The notes under the pieces were generated by a model. The model did not search any database. It saw only the letters and a list, made by a program, of their open reading frames with translations, and had not been told where the DNA came from. A DNA stretch of 64,000 bases from Paenibacillus endophyticus. Its GTDB lineage: Bacteria > Bacillota > Bacilli > Paenibacillales > Paenibacillaceae. Both the position numbers and the translations under genes were made by a program. The DNA is taken from assembly GCF_014192395.1 (NCBI RefSeq), contig NZ_JACHXW010000024.1, forward strand, positions 55,876-119,875, in the 5' to 3' direction. How positions within the stretch are numbered: the stretch's first letter is position 1; each line of letters starts with the position of its first letter. Positions 1-7,895 of the stretch are shown piece by piece.

Positions 1-33
1 GAGCTCGGGCCGTGGAATCAAGGCATAACAAAT

Positions 34-67
34 AAAGAAGCCGCTGGGGTGTTCCCGCGGCTTCTTT
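34..67. terminator. Bidirectional hairpin terminator
   Basis: A perfect 11-bp stem (AAAGAAGCCGC pairing with GCGGCTTCTTT) closes a short loop. It lies just downstream of the minus-strand transporter gene and may also end a plus-strand gene outside the window. The U-tract is short on both strands. Confidence 0.7.
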
Positions 68-84
68 ATGGTAAAGACGAACTC

Positions 85-1068
85 TTATCCTTTAAGTAGA
101 TTCCCTTTAAATAGCATGCTGATTGTTCGAATAAAAAGAATGGCCAATACAAGGCTTACCAAAGCCAAAACGATTGCTGAAATCGCAATAAGCAGCCAAG
201 AATCCACAACCATCGCGTATTTTAATGCGGCATTGCTAAGAGCAGCCATCGGAAATCCTACAGCCCACCAGGAGGCGCCAAACGGTATCGATTTTTTGAA
301 TACTTTGAAGAACAAGACAAGAAACATAAAAAGCCCAAAGTAAAACAGGATGGAGGCAAACGGATCAATTCGCTGCACGAAGTTCGTATAGCCGAGAAAA
401 CCAACCTCAAACGGAGCAATCAAAATCAGTAAGGAAGGCGTTAATCCTGCTGGCAGCGGAGCTTGATGAATCAATCTCGAGAAGATCAACGAAACGAAAA
501 TGAGAGCGACAATTCCTCCGATTGCGAGGGATATCAGATTCATTTCATGAGCCCATGCGAATGGCATTGTCCCACCGGTAACAGCAATATTAAGGGTTCC
601 TACCACAGGAATCAGCATAGCTGGTACCACATGACCCGGCTCATGATTCCCATTCAATAAGCGTGTAACGATAACAAAACTAAGCGCTAAAGTGAGTAAA
701 GTTCCGATTATCCATATGATTTGTCCCCCTATTTGACTATAGGTTCCTATTACGGGCGAAAGCAATAGTATGGAAATCGTGATCGTACCAAAAAAATGAC
801 CTAAAATCGGATGCGCAAATTCATTTTTCACGATCTGTGGATAAAGGACCCATTTTGAGAGATAACTTATGCTTAACACGATAAACACCAGCACAGCAAC
901 AATTCCAATCCATTCAGCGATGACAGGGGAAGTGCCGAACAGCATGCATGCTTGTTTCCAAGCCAATGACAAACCTGATATTCCCATAACCGACGCAAAA
1001 AGATTGATGGGCAAAAATTGAACAGAACCGATGCTTTTTTGTTTTTGTACAGTTGCCATGGTTTGCAT
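85..1068 (-). CDS. SLAC1/TehA (TDT) family membrane transporter
   Basis: Putative anion or dicarboxylate channel/exporter of the TehA/SLAC1 family, an integral membrane protein of 327 residues. About ten hydrophobic segments run along the whole length, with the family-like start 'FLPINLFASVMGISGLSLAW' and a late 'FPMAALSNAALKYA' stretch. The open frame extends 17 codons upstream to 1119, but that ATG has no ribosome binding site; the ATG at 1068 follows GTGGTGG, and a further ATG lies at 1059. The substrate (tellurite, C4-dicarboxylate, sulfite or nitrate) cannot be told from sequence. The gene stands alone and is followed by the terminator at 34-67. Confidence 0.8.
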   Translation of the reverse strand: MQTMATVQKQKSIGSVQFLPINLFASVMGISGLSLAWKQACMLFGTSPVIAEWIGIVAVLVFIVLSISYLSKWVLYPQIVKNEFAHPILGHFFGTITISILLLSPVIGTYSQIGGQIIWIIGTLLTLALSFVIVTRLLNGNHEPGHVVPAMLIPVVGTLNIAVTGGTMPFAWAHEMNLISLAIGGIVALIFVSLIFSRLIHQAPLPAGLTPSLLILIAPFEVGFLGYTNFVQRIDPFASILFYFGLFMFLVLFFKVFKKSIPFGASWWAVGFPMAALSNAALKYAMVVDSWLLIAISAIVLALVSLVLAILFIRTISMLFKGNLLKG

Positions 1069-1389
1069 GGATAGCCACCACTTTCTATGTCGTTTTTTGT
1101 TATCGAATGCGGGATGCATTCGTTCTATGAAGTCGCGGCAACGTCCTGTTGCCTCATTGTATGAGATTTAATATGATAGAACAATACGATTTTTTCTATG
1201 AAAACAATAGATTTCATCTATGATCACTCTTATTCGCAATTTCTCTCCAACAAGCTTCCCAGGAGAAACGGGGCATAACCTGTAATCATATCGCGCTAGC
1301 GTGGTTGCTTGGAAGACCTGTATATGTAATGATTGAGGGTGACATTGCAAAAACAAATTATATTATGCATATAAGCCAATTAAGGGAAA

Positions 1390-1416
1390 AGCTGTCTAAC
1401 TAAACATTAGGCAGCT
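1390..1416 (+). other. Hairpin upstream of an orphan terminator
   Basis: AGCTGTCTAA pairs with TTAGGCAGCT (one G:U) across an 8-nt loop. It sits about 40 nt before the strong terminator at 1453-1495 in a region with no recognisable gene, so the two could form the 3' half of a small RNA. Confidence 0.3.
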
Positions 1417-1452
1417 AACCGTCATATTGGAATGTTGTAAGTTTTAGACATT

Positions 1453-1495
1453 AAAAATGCTGCAAACGAATGATTTCGTTTGCAGCATTTTTTTT
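1453..1495 (+). terminator. Strong orphan intrinsic terminator
   Basis: A 16- to 18-bp perfect stem (AAATGCTGCAAACGAA with its complement) and a TGAT loop are followed by a run of eight T residues. The nearest upstream gene diverges from it, so no protein gene accounts for it. Confidence 0.8.
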
Positions 1496-1847
1496 AGAAT
1501 CAGGGAGTGACTCATTATAGGGTTTCTTTAAGTCGTTCAAATATAATCAAGGCTTCCTATGCAAGAAAACATGTGATTGGACATTAGATCATGATTCTTT
1601 TGCTCCTGAGTCTGAAAAAACGTTAATTGACGTTTTATTTTTAAGGTTGTGGCTCTGTTATCATCGATAAGTGGCTAATGGTCCTTGTGTATTCGAATAG
1701 ATGCGGGTTATGACATATTCAGGAGTATCATAAATGCTTCAGCTGAACGTAAAAAAATCTCATATAAGCATTTGTAACGAGCTGTAATGTTGGGCAAGTA
1801 CTCCTACATATATTATTTGGAAGAAGATAGTGAGAGGAGACATTATC
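1496..1847. other. Intergenic region upstream of cotJA
   Basis: No gene was recognised. A weak terminator-like hairpin (AAAACGT/ACGTTTT then ATTTTT) lies at 1617-1642. CATATATTA near 1807-1815 resembles the CATA-N3-TA -10 element of the mother-cell sigma factors SigE and SigK, but no matching -35 was found. Confidence 0.4.
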
Positions 1848-2072
1848 GTGAATGATCAGGTACGCTTTTATAAGCCTTTTATTAGTCCGCTCGATCCATG
1901 CCCACCGATTTTAGTGAAAAGCTACAGTACACCTCCGCAATTGTTTATTGCCTTCCAACCACCCAATCTTCCCCAATTCTCGCCATTCGAGGCTTTGAAG
2001 TATGGCACCCTTTGGCCAGCATTATACAGCCCGTATGACCCGAAGAACGCGAGACAGGAAGAGGGGAACTAA
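1848..2072 (+). CDS. cotJA: Spore coat associated protein CotJA
   Basis: First gene of the cotJABC operon, encoding a 74-residue Pro/Tyr-rich protein of the inner spore coat that is made in the mother cell. The family pattern is clear: SPLDPCPPILVKSYSTPPQL, then FQPPNLPQFSP and a Leu/Trp-Pro-rich end. A GTG at 1830 is in frame, but GAGAGGAGA at 1832-1840 lies 7 nt before the GTG at 1848, so that is the likely start. cotJB follows after 2 nt. Confidence 0.9.
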   Translation: MNDQVRFYKPFISPLDPCPPILVKSYSTPPQLFIAFQPPNLPQFSPFEALKYGTLWPALYSPYDPKNARQEEGN

Positions 2073-2074
2073 TC

Positions 2075-2338
2075 ATGACCATTATTTTAAACGAGGAATA
2101 TTACCAGCTCTTGCATGAATTACAGGCTGTAGATTTTGTTTTGGTGGAGTTGAACTTATATTTAGATACGCATCCGGCGGATGTAAATGCAATTCAGCAA
2201 TATAACCAGTACGCAAAATTAAGACAGCAAATCGCTCATCGTTATGAAACCAAATATGGCCCGTTAAAAAACTTTGGTCAAAGCTTAACCGGTACTCCTT
2301 GGTCTTGGAACGAAGCGCCTTGGCCGTGGCAGGTCTAA
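2075..2338 (+). CDS. cotJB: Spore coat protein CotJB
   Basis: Second coat gene of the operon, 87 residues. CotJB is known to be assembled with CotJC in the spore coat. The N-terminal helical part (EEYYQLLHELQAVDFVLVEL) and the Trp-rich C-terminus (PWSWNEAPWPW) are typical. The ATG follows AGAGGGGA and lies 2 nt after the cotJA stop, which suggests coupled translation. Length is usual for the family. Confidence 0.92.
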   Translation: MTIILNEEYYQLLHELQAVDFVLVELNLYLDTHPADVNAIQQYNQYAKLRQQIAHRYETKYGPLKNFGQSLTGTPWSWNEAPWPWQV

Positions 2339-2381
2339 TGGTCGGGACTGATTAATATTTTTTATGAGGAGGAAGCCATGC

Positions 2382-2951
2382 ATGTGGGTGTATGAAAAAA
2401 AATTACAGTATCCCGTTCGCGTAAGCAAATGCGATCCATTAATGGCCAAGTTCCTAATGGAGCAGTATGGTGGCGCCGATGGGGAGCTGGCGGCAGCGCT
2501 GCGTTATTTGAACCAACGGTACACGATTCCGGATAAAGTAGTCGGACTGCTGACAGATATCGGAACGGAAGAGTTTGGACATTTGGAAATGATTGCAACA
2601 ATGATTTATAAATTAACCAAAGACGCAACGCCTGAGCAATTAAAGAAAGCGGGTCTAGGCGCACATTACGTTGCCCATGACAGTGCGTTGTTCTATGAGA
2701 ACGCAAACGGGGTTCCGTGGACGGCTTCCTATATTCAAGCAAAAGGCGATCCGATTGCGGATCTGTATGAGGATATTGCAGCAGAGGAGAAAGCGCGTGC
2801 TACTTATCAGTGGTTAATCGACCTGACGGATGACGTGGACTTGCAGGATAGCTTGAAGTTTCTGCGGGAACGCGAGATCGTACATTCGATGCGGTTTAGG
2901 GAAGCGGTGGAGATCCTTAAAGAAAAGCGGGATGAGAAGATCTTTTTTTAG
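2382..2951 (+). CDS. cotJC: CotJC, manganese-catalase-type spore coat protein
   Basis: Third coat gene, 189 residues, a ferritin-like four-helix protein of the manganese catalase family. Candidate metal ligands are visible in GADGELAAA, TEEFGHLEM, AAEEKARATY and REREIVHSMRF. The frame opens at an ATG at 2364, but GAGGAGGA at 2366-2373 lies inside those first codons, so the start is the ATG at 2382 (MWVYEKKLQYPV), which matches the usual CotJC N-terminus. It may remove peroxide or only play a structural role in the coat. A terminator follows directly. Confidence 0.93.
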   Translation: MWVYEKKLQYPVRVSKCDPLMAKFLMEQYGGADGELAAALRYLNQRYTIPDKVVGLLTDIGTEEFGHLEMIATMIYKLTKDATPEQLKKAGLGAHYVAHDSALFYENANGVPWTASYIQAKGDPIADLYEDIAAEEKARATYQWLIDLTDDVDLQDSLKFLREREIVHSMRFREAVEILKEKRDEKIFF

Positions 2952-2955
2952 AGGA

Positions 2956-2989
2956 AACCTCTCTGCAGAGTGCTGCAGGGAGGTTTTTT
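2956..2989 (+). terminator. Terminator of cotJABC
   Basis: AACCTCTCTGCAG pairs with CTGCAGGGAGGTT (one wobble) and is followed by six T residues, directly after the cotJC stop. Confidence 0.9.
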
Positions 2990-3277
2990 AGTATTACAAC
3001 AATACGATACCGATTTATGTATTCATATTAACAGCAGTTCATCATTTAACATATTTATCCTAGAACATCGTTAAAGAGAAGAAAATCAATAAGATATTAT
3101 TTTAGTGATTATTTGTCAATTGAAATCAGTGGCTCTTACATTGCTTATGGGGAGTTTGTTTTATGCTGATACTTTCATTTAAAATATTCTGCAAGATCAT
3201 GCAAACCTGCATAATCTGTAAGGCTGGTACGAATATTAAGCTGAATGCACATCCATATGGAAAAAGGAGACTAGAAC

Positions 3278-3892
3278 ATGCATCAGCAACCGTATAACCA
3301 TTTAAATCAGCAGGGAAATCCGCAAGGGAATCATGGTGGACATGAGATGTTCGACATGCACGAGGTATTGGCATGCTCGATTAATATGCTCGACCAGTTT
3401 ATGATCTTGAGGCAATTCGTTCGAGATGCCGAGTTGCTGAACATACTGGACCGTCAATATACGTTTGCACTGTCCCAGTACAACCTGACGGTAGAATGCT
3501 TCTCGACTGGTCAAAGACCGCAGCAGAATACGGCAACTTATCTCATAAATGAAATCGTTCAACCTGTTTACGGCATGCAGCAAGCCCCGCCTAAAAAGCC
3601 GATTCAATCGCTTAGTGAGATCAGTGATGCAGGAATTAGCGCATCTATGCTAGGCTTGGTCAAATCTCATGCTTCGCTCTTGACGATGAGCGCCTTGGAG
3701 GTTACAAATCCCGCTGCGCGTCGAGTACTTGCATCACAGGTCCAAAATTTCATTGAAATGGCATACGAGCTCTTTATGTACCAGAATAGAAGAAAGTACT
3801 ATCAAGTACCGCAGCTTGCAACATCGGACATGCATCTCATGAGCAATGCTTACGCTCCTCAAATGGCCAATAATAACCAGCCTTTCAACTAG
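3278..3892 (+). CDS. CotF-like spore coat protein
   Basis: Coat protein of the CotF family, 204 residues, acidic and helical. The first 25 residues are rich in Gln, Asn, His and Gly; the core DMHEVLACSINMLDQFMILR and the later MSALEVTNPAARRVLASQVQ resemble the ferritin-like CotF/YhcQ fold. The ATG follows AGGAG. It is monocistronic with its own terminator. Proximity to cotJABC supports a sporulation role; SigE or SigK control is inferred only. Confidence 0.82.
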   Translation: MHQQPYNHLNQQGNPQGNHGGHEMFDMHEVLACSINMLDQFMILRQFVRDAELLNILDRQYTFALSQYNLTVECFSTGQRPQQNTATYLINEIVQPVYGMQQAPPKKPIQSLSEISDAGISASMLGLVKSHASLLTMSALEVTNPAARRVLASQVQNFIEMAYELFMYQNRRKYYQVPQLATSDMHLMSNAYAPQMANNNQPFN

Positions 3893-3958
3893 CTACACGA
3901 ATTGCACCTATAGTCAGCATCGCAATCACTAATCGATGTAATGGATCTCATTAAAATA

Positions 3959-4006
3959 TTGGCAGCCTTGGATTTGATTATCTCATCCACGGCTGCCATT
4001 GTTTTT
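3959..4006 (+). terminator. Terminator of the CotF-like gene
   Basis: TGGCAGCC..GGAT pairs with ATCC..GGCTGCCA and is followed by GTTTTT. Confidence 0.8.
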
Positions 4007-4054
4007 CATTCCATCTATTCTAATATTTTATTTATGAATGTCAGTCTATTTCTT

Positions 4055-4190
4055 CGCTTTTCTCTAAGAATTCCCTCGCTTTGTCAATCATGTCTTCAAT
4101 TCGATAGGATTCATATCCGAGCCAATCAACACCTCGAACCTTAAAACTAGGCTAGAAATATGTCCAGCTTTGAGTTTAATTCCAAGCCGC
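4055..4190 (-). pseudogene. Chimeric fossil of ligD and the adjacent zinc-ribbon gene
   Basis: Read on the minus strand, the first part gives GIKLKAGHISSLVLRFE, a near copy of GIKLKAGYVSSLVLRFE in the ligase at 20851-21744. After a frame change comes DWLGYESYRIEDMIDKAREF, matching DWLEHESSQIVETLDKAREF in the 109-residue protein at 20354-20683. The join is at about 4127. The order (ligD fragment, then small-gene fragment, same strand) is that of the intact Ku locus, so this is a decayed partial copy with the middle deleted. It has no start and cannot code for a complete protein. Confidence 0.85.
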
Positions 4191-4315
4191 TCGTTTTGCA
4201 GCTTTAACCTTGCATTGAGAAATTCGAATGATTCGAATTAGATAGCAACATTAAGAAACTCACCTTGTGTTATAACAATAGTTGTAATTGATTGACATAA
4301 GGGGAGATGATAATA

Positions 4316-4836
4316 ATGAGCAAGCTGAAAGGCAAGGTTGCTTTCGTTACGGGCGCAAGCCGAGGAATTGGTCGTGCCATTGCGACACGATTTGCACAAG
4401 AAGGCGCATTTGTAGCCGTTCATTACGGTAAGAATCGAGAAGCTGCTGAAGAAGTCGTTCGCAATATAGAACTGAATGGCGGGGCTGCGTTCACGATTGG
4501 CATGGAACCAGGTTCATCAGAGAGTATATTGTCACTTCATCAAGCATTAGATGAAGCATTGTTGGAACGCAGAGGTGATTCACATTTCATATTTTAGTGA
4601 ACAACGCAGGAATTGCCCTCTTAGCACCCATTGAGGATACAACAGAAGAGGTTTACGATGAAATTATGACAATCAATGTGAAAGCACCATGGACATAAAT
4701 TCGGTGCTGGTTTCTCTACATTCGGAAGATGGGGGCAACCAGAGGATGTCGCGGATATTGCCGCTTTTCTGGCCTCAGCGGATAGCCGCTGGGTAACCGG
4801 GCAATTGATTGATGCTAGTGGTGGTTCTCATTTGTA
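4316..4836 (+). pseudogene. Broken short-chain dehydrogenase/reductase
   Basis: The N-terminus is intact: MSKLKGKVAFVTGASRGIG has the TGxxxGxG NAD(P)-binding motif, and the ATG is preceded by GGGGAG. Near 4590 the frame shifts; LVNNAGIALLAPIEDTTEEV then continues in another frame and stops at about 4698. After a deletion that removes the catalytic Ser and Tyr-xxx-Lys region, the family C-terminus reappears in a third frame (GRWGQPEDVADIAAFLAS, then a Gly-Gly end). With at least one frameshift and a loss of roughly 70 residues it cannot make a working enzyme. Confidence 0.9.
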
Positions 4837-4897
4837 AGTCGTGAGTATTATTTATAAGAAAGAAAGTAACATGACAGGAGGCTCCCAGATCTTGAAC

Positions 4898-5040
4898 TGC
4901 ACCCCGTCAAGTAGACAGTAGAAATAATGAAAATAGTTAGACGGCCTTGGTCCTGAATTCTACTGGTCTAAGGCCGTTTAATTTTGCCTGCAAACGCTCG
5001 TCGTTGTAAAAATAAATGTATTCATTAATGACGATAATAA
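4898..5040 (-). mobile_element. Remnant of an IS3-family element (3' end of orfB)
   Basis: TGCACCCCGTCAAGTAGACA at 4898 looks like an IS3-family terminal inverted repeat. Inside it on the minus strand is the transposase C-terminus: INEYIYFYNDERLQAKLNGL followed by RPVEFRTKAV and a stop at 4937, close to the IS150/IS3 OrfB consensus (Y.HFYN.ER.Q.KL..L.PVE.R). Homology ends near 5040, so only the last 35 or so residues and one terminus survive. Confidence 0.8.
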
Positions 5041-5207
5041 ACCTTTGATTGTTTGATTTTTTATTAAGATGTATGATGTAAATCGAAAATAAGCTCTTAG
5101 ACGGTAAACAGCCTGAGTATAGTTTATTAATCTTGGATAAAATGGGAAGAGAAAGACATGAAAAATACAAATATACTTGGTAAAGATTTGATTGGAGGAA
5201 CATACCT

Positions 5208-5714
5208 ATAGCTACTGAATGCAATCATTCAGCTTGTTCAAATCGTTCTGCCTACTCGACCCGTAATCTATGGGCAGGTCTTCTATTTGGAATCGGTCTA
5301 GTCGCCTTTGTTGATGAGACAGTTTTTCATCAACTATTCCATTGGCATCATTTCTATGAAAAATCCACGACCGATATTGGACTGGTCTCCGACGGCGTGT
5401 TTCACGCTTTTAGCTGGTTTGCGACCATTGGGGGTTTGTTTGTTTTTGCTGATCTCCGGCGCCGAAATGCATTATTCATGTTGAGGTGGTATGGAGGAGT
5501 ATTGCTCGGTGGAGGCTGGTTCCAATTATATGACGGTACAATTCAACACAAGCTAATGAAGATACACCAGATTCGTTATGTAGAAAATGTATTTGTCTAT
5601 GATCTGATATGGATCATATTGGCGATGTTAATGATCATAATCGGTTTCAGCCTAGTTGTTCGTACACGAAGTAAACAACAACCGGGAAAGACTATTTCAA
5701 ATGAACATCAATAA
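5208..5714 (+). CDS. DUF2243 membrane protein, apparent ATA start
   Basis: Small integral membrane protein of the DUF2243 family, about 168 residues and four hydrophobic segments. The family core is intact: NLWAGLLFGIGLVAFVDETV, then FHQLFHWHHF, DGVFHAFSWFATIGGLFVFA and DLIWIILAMLMIII. DUF2243 genes are often next to ctaG, as here. In this frame there is a stop at 5181 and then no ATG, GTG or TTG until GTG 5397, well inside the conserved domain. TGGAGG at 5193-5198 lies 9 nt before ATA 5208 (ATA GCT ACT GAA), so translation probably begins at ATA, or the gene has lost its ATG. Confidence 0.75.
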   Translation: MATECNHSACSNRSAYSTRNLWAGLLFGIGLVAFVDETVFHQLFHWHHFYEKSTTDIGLVSDGVFHAFSWFATIGGLFVFADLRRRNALFMLRWYGGVLLGGGWFQLYDGTIQHKLMKIHQIRYVENVFVYDLIWIILAMLMIIIGFSLVVRTRSKQQPGKTISNEHQ

Positions 5715-5742
5715 CCAGTTACATCATAGCGAGGGAACTCAC

Positions 5743-6513
5743 ATGTATCATATAAATGGGATAATACCTCAGTTACTCTTGGCACTACCTTTTGTATTGT
5801 GTTTGGTTATGTATTCCATTGCTGTAGTGATTTCCAGTAAAAATCATAAACCATGGGCGAAATATCGAACTGTATGCTGGGTTTTGGGAGTTCTCTTTGC
5901 TACTTTTGCAATTGCAGGCCCCCTAGCTAACAGTGCCCATACGGATTTCACAGCGCATATGTTTAGCCATTTGTTTTTGGGAATGCTTGCGCCATTGCTT
6001 ATGGCACTAGCTGCGCCGGTGACGCTAATGCTGCGAACGCTAAGCGTTCCCATAGCGAGAAGGCTTTCAAAAGTTCTGAAAAGTTGGCCATCGCGATTAT
6101 TTACCAATCCACTAGTTGCATCCTTCCTAAATGTAGGAGGTCTTTGGGTATTATACACTACCAACCTATATTCGCTGATGCACGAGAGCATCCTTTTGCA
6201 TCTAATCATACATTTCCACGTATTCTTGGCCGGTTATTTATTTACAGTGTCAATCATTTATATCGATCCAAAAGCCCACAGGACTCCTTTTTTGAACCGT
6301 ACAATCGTATTGATTGTTGCCTTAGCCGGACACGGTATTGTATCTAAGTACATCTATGCACACCCTCCTTATGGAGTACGCTTAGAACAAGCAGAAATTG
6401 GAGGCATGGTAATGTATTATGGCGGGGATGTTATTGATATTATTTTCGTATTCATTATTTGTTTGCAATGGTTCAAAGCCAGCCGACCGCGAGCAATGTA
6501 CATGAATCAGTAA
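5743..6513 (+). CDS. ctaG: Cytochrome c oxidase assembly protein CtaG (caa3 type)
   Basis: Polytopic membrane protein of the CtaG family, 256 residues and about seven membrane segments, needed in Bacillus for assembly of caa3-type oxidase. Family marks include DFTAHMFSHLFLGMLAPLLM, LAAPVTLMLR, HFHVFLAGYLF and GHGIVSKYIYAHPPYG with conserved His residues. In-frame starts at 5656 and 5701 overlap the preceding gene; the ATG at 5743 follows GAGGGAA and is preferred. No oxidase genes are nearby. Confidence 0.88.
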   Translation: MYHINGIIPQLLLALPFVLCLVMYSIAVVISSKNHKPWAKYRTVCWVLGVLFATFAIAGPLANSAHTDFTAHMFSHLFLGMLAPLLMALAAPVTLMLRTLSVPIARRLSKVLKSWPSRLFTNPLVASFLNVGGLWVLYTTNLYSLMHESILLHLIIHFHVFLAGYLFTVSIIYIDPKAHRTPFLNRTIVLIVALAGHGIVSKYIYAHPPYGVRLEQAEIGGMVMYYGGDVIDIIFVFIICLQWFKASRPRAMYMNQ

Positions 6514-6612
6514 TATCACCCATATATATGATGCGTTAAGCAGAGTGCAGTATAAAAAAAGTCTGTATATAAAGGTAAAAAGGTAAACGAGCCCTTCAAT
6601 TCCATCTCTACC

Positions 6613-6655
6613 ATGGAAAAACCCGACCAGATGAGGTCGGGTTTTTCCATTTGTT
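6613..6655 (+). terminator. Terminator after ctaG
   Basis: A perfect 16-bp stem (ATGGAAAAACCCGACC with its complement) and a 6-nt loop, with T residues inside and after the stem. The symmetric structure could work on both strands. Confidence 0.85.
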
Positions 6656-6762
6656 ATTCTTGTTAAGGCAAATCTCTTATGGAGTACAAGTAGGCGTTGC
6701 GATGTCCTGTTCATTTTATTATGCGAAGGGCAGTATATTTGAAAATGTCAGAGCAAATGCTA

Positions 6763-6811
6763 TTGACACCATCACTACTGCGTGTTACATTGTAGTAGTA
6801 GTAAGTAACAC
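6763..6811 (+). promoter_or_regulatory. SigA promoter with putative PadR operator
   Basis: TTGACA at 6763-6768 and TACATT at 6786-6791 are spaced by 17 nt. GTGTTAC at 6782-6788 and GTAACAC at 6805-6811 form a perfect inverted repeat over the -10 region and start site, well placed for repression by the PadR protein encoded next. Confidence 0.7.
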
Positions 6812-6846
6812 TTGATACCAGTCATACAGAATAGCAAGGAGTGATT

Positions 6847-7173
6847 GTGCTGGAAAACCTAACGGAAATGCTCAAAGGGGCGCTTGAGGGCTGTGTCCTT
6901 GAAATTATAAGCCGCAATGAAACCTACGGATATGAAATCACGCGGCGGCTGAACGCTCTCGGCTTCACAGATGTTGTAGAGGGAACGGTGTACACCATTC
7001 TGATTCGGCTTGAAAAAAACAAATTAGTGGAGATTACCAAAAAACCCTCCGACATGGGACCTCCGCGAAAGTTTTTTGCGATTAATGACGCGGGGCGCAA
7101 GGAACTGCAAAATTTCTGGGAAAAATGGGAATTCGTATCATCCAAAATTAATGAGTTAAAGGAGAACAACTAA
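6847..7173 (+). CDS. PadR family transcriptional regulator
   Basis: Winged-helix repressor of the PadR family, 108 residues. GCVLEIISRNETYGYEITRR and GTVYTILIRLEKNKLVEITK form the winged helix; the C-terminal helix is the dimerisation arm. GTG at 6841 lies inside the ribosome binding site AAGGAG, so GTG 6847 is the probable start. Its stop overlaps the ATG of the next gene by one base. It probably represses the whole operon (two DUF1048 proteins and an ABC exporter) until an antibiotic-like ligand binds. Confidence 0.9.
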   Translation: MLENLTEMLKGALEGCVLEIISRNETYGYEITRRLNALGFTDVVEGTVYTILIRLEKNKLVEITKKPSDMGPPRKFFAINDAGRKELQNFWEKWEFVSSKINELKENN

Positions 7174-7520
7174 TGAATTTTTGGGAAAAAATCACTGGCA
7201 GTGACATGACTAAAGAAATGAAAAGTTTTGAATCGCGAGCCAAAAAGCTGCCGGCTGATTATCAAGCGGCATGGGAAAAGATTAAAGCCAATCTTTGGTC
7301 GCATTCAGATTTCAGCGGTCGCAACCTTATGCCCATTCTTGACGGTGTACTTGGCCTGCTCGAAGAAACGGCGTCAGACGGTCAGAGTGTCCAAGAGGTT
7401 TTGGGTGACGATATTAAAGGCTTCTGCTCAGCGCTAGCCGGCGAAGAAGGGGCAAAGTCTTTTCGCGACAAGTGGCGCAAGCAGCTCAACAATAATATCG
7501 CTAAAAAATTAGGCAAATAG
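7173..7520 (+). CDS. DUF1048 family protein 1
   Basis: Soluble, mostly helical protein of 115 residues, DUF1048. It shares with the next gene an LPxDYQ motif, a DGxLGLLEE helix and a late phenylalanine-cysteine pair (DDIKGFCSAL). DUF1048 genes are commonly found between padR and drug-type ABC transporter genes, but their biochemical role is not known. The start overlaps the padR stop, which suggests translational coupling. Confidence 0.85.
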   Translation: MNFWEKITGSDMTKEMKSFESRAKKLPADYQAAWEKIKANLWSHSDFSGRNLMPILDGVLGLLEETASDGQSVQEVLGDDIKGFCSALAGEEGAKSFRDKWRKQLNNNIAKKLGK

Positions 7521-7529
7521 GAGGGTATT

Positions 7530-7880
7530 ATGAGAATACGGGATATCATCGAAGGCAAAAGAGAGTGGCGAGCGCATGTGGCGCGTGTCAAAGCGCTACC
7601 GCAGGATTATCAGATTGTTTATAAAGAAATTCAAAAATATCTGTTTAAGGTCGGCCCTGTCGAGCTAACCGACGGGACGGGTTTGCTCTCTGGAATTATC
7701 GATCTTTTTGAAGAAGGCGCGGCCTTGGGGAAAGGTGTGCTCGAAGTGACGGGCAGTGACGTAGCGGCTTTCTGTGACGATCTCATCAAAGATTCAAAAA
7801 CGTACGCAGACCTCTATCAAGATTCTATTGACCATAAAGTTAACAAGGCCATGAAAAAGGTTACGGATAAAAAAGAGTAA
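7530..7880 (+). CDS. DUF1048 family protein 2
   Basis: Second DUF1048 protein, 116 residues, with the same layout as its upstream neighbour (ALPQDYQIVYKEIQKYLF, GIIDLFEEGAALGKGVLEVT, DVAAFCDDL). The pair is best explained as an old tandem duplication and might form a heteromer. The ATG follows AGGAGGG and lies 9 nt after the preceding stop. Function is unknown; the operon suggests a part in sensing or export of a toxic compound. Confidence 0.85.
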   Translation: MRIRDIIEGKREWRAHVARVKALPQDYQIVYKEIQKYLFKVGPVELTDGTGLLSGIIDLFEEGAALGKGVLEVTGSDVAAFCDDLIKDSKTYADLYQDSIDHKVNKAMKKVTDKKE

Positions 7881-7895
7881 AAGGGGGATATCGGG

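Noticed and set aside
1168..1356. Minus-strand open frame of 62 codons upstream of the SLAC1-type gene
   Set aside because: No ribosome binding site, no recognisable family, and the composition is that of an AT-rich intergenic region.
3941..4144. Plus-strand open frame across the CotF terminator
   Set aside because: It reads through a clear terminator hairpin and antisense to the ligD fossil, so it is fortuitous.
4937..5224. 95-codon minus-strand open frame taken as a whole gene
   Set aside because: Only its last 35 or so codons match IS3 OrfB; the upstream part is not transposase-like, so it was recorded as an IS remnant.
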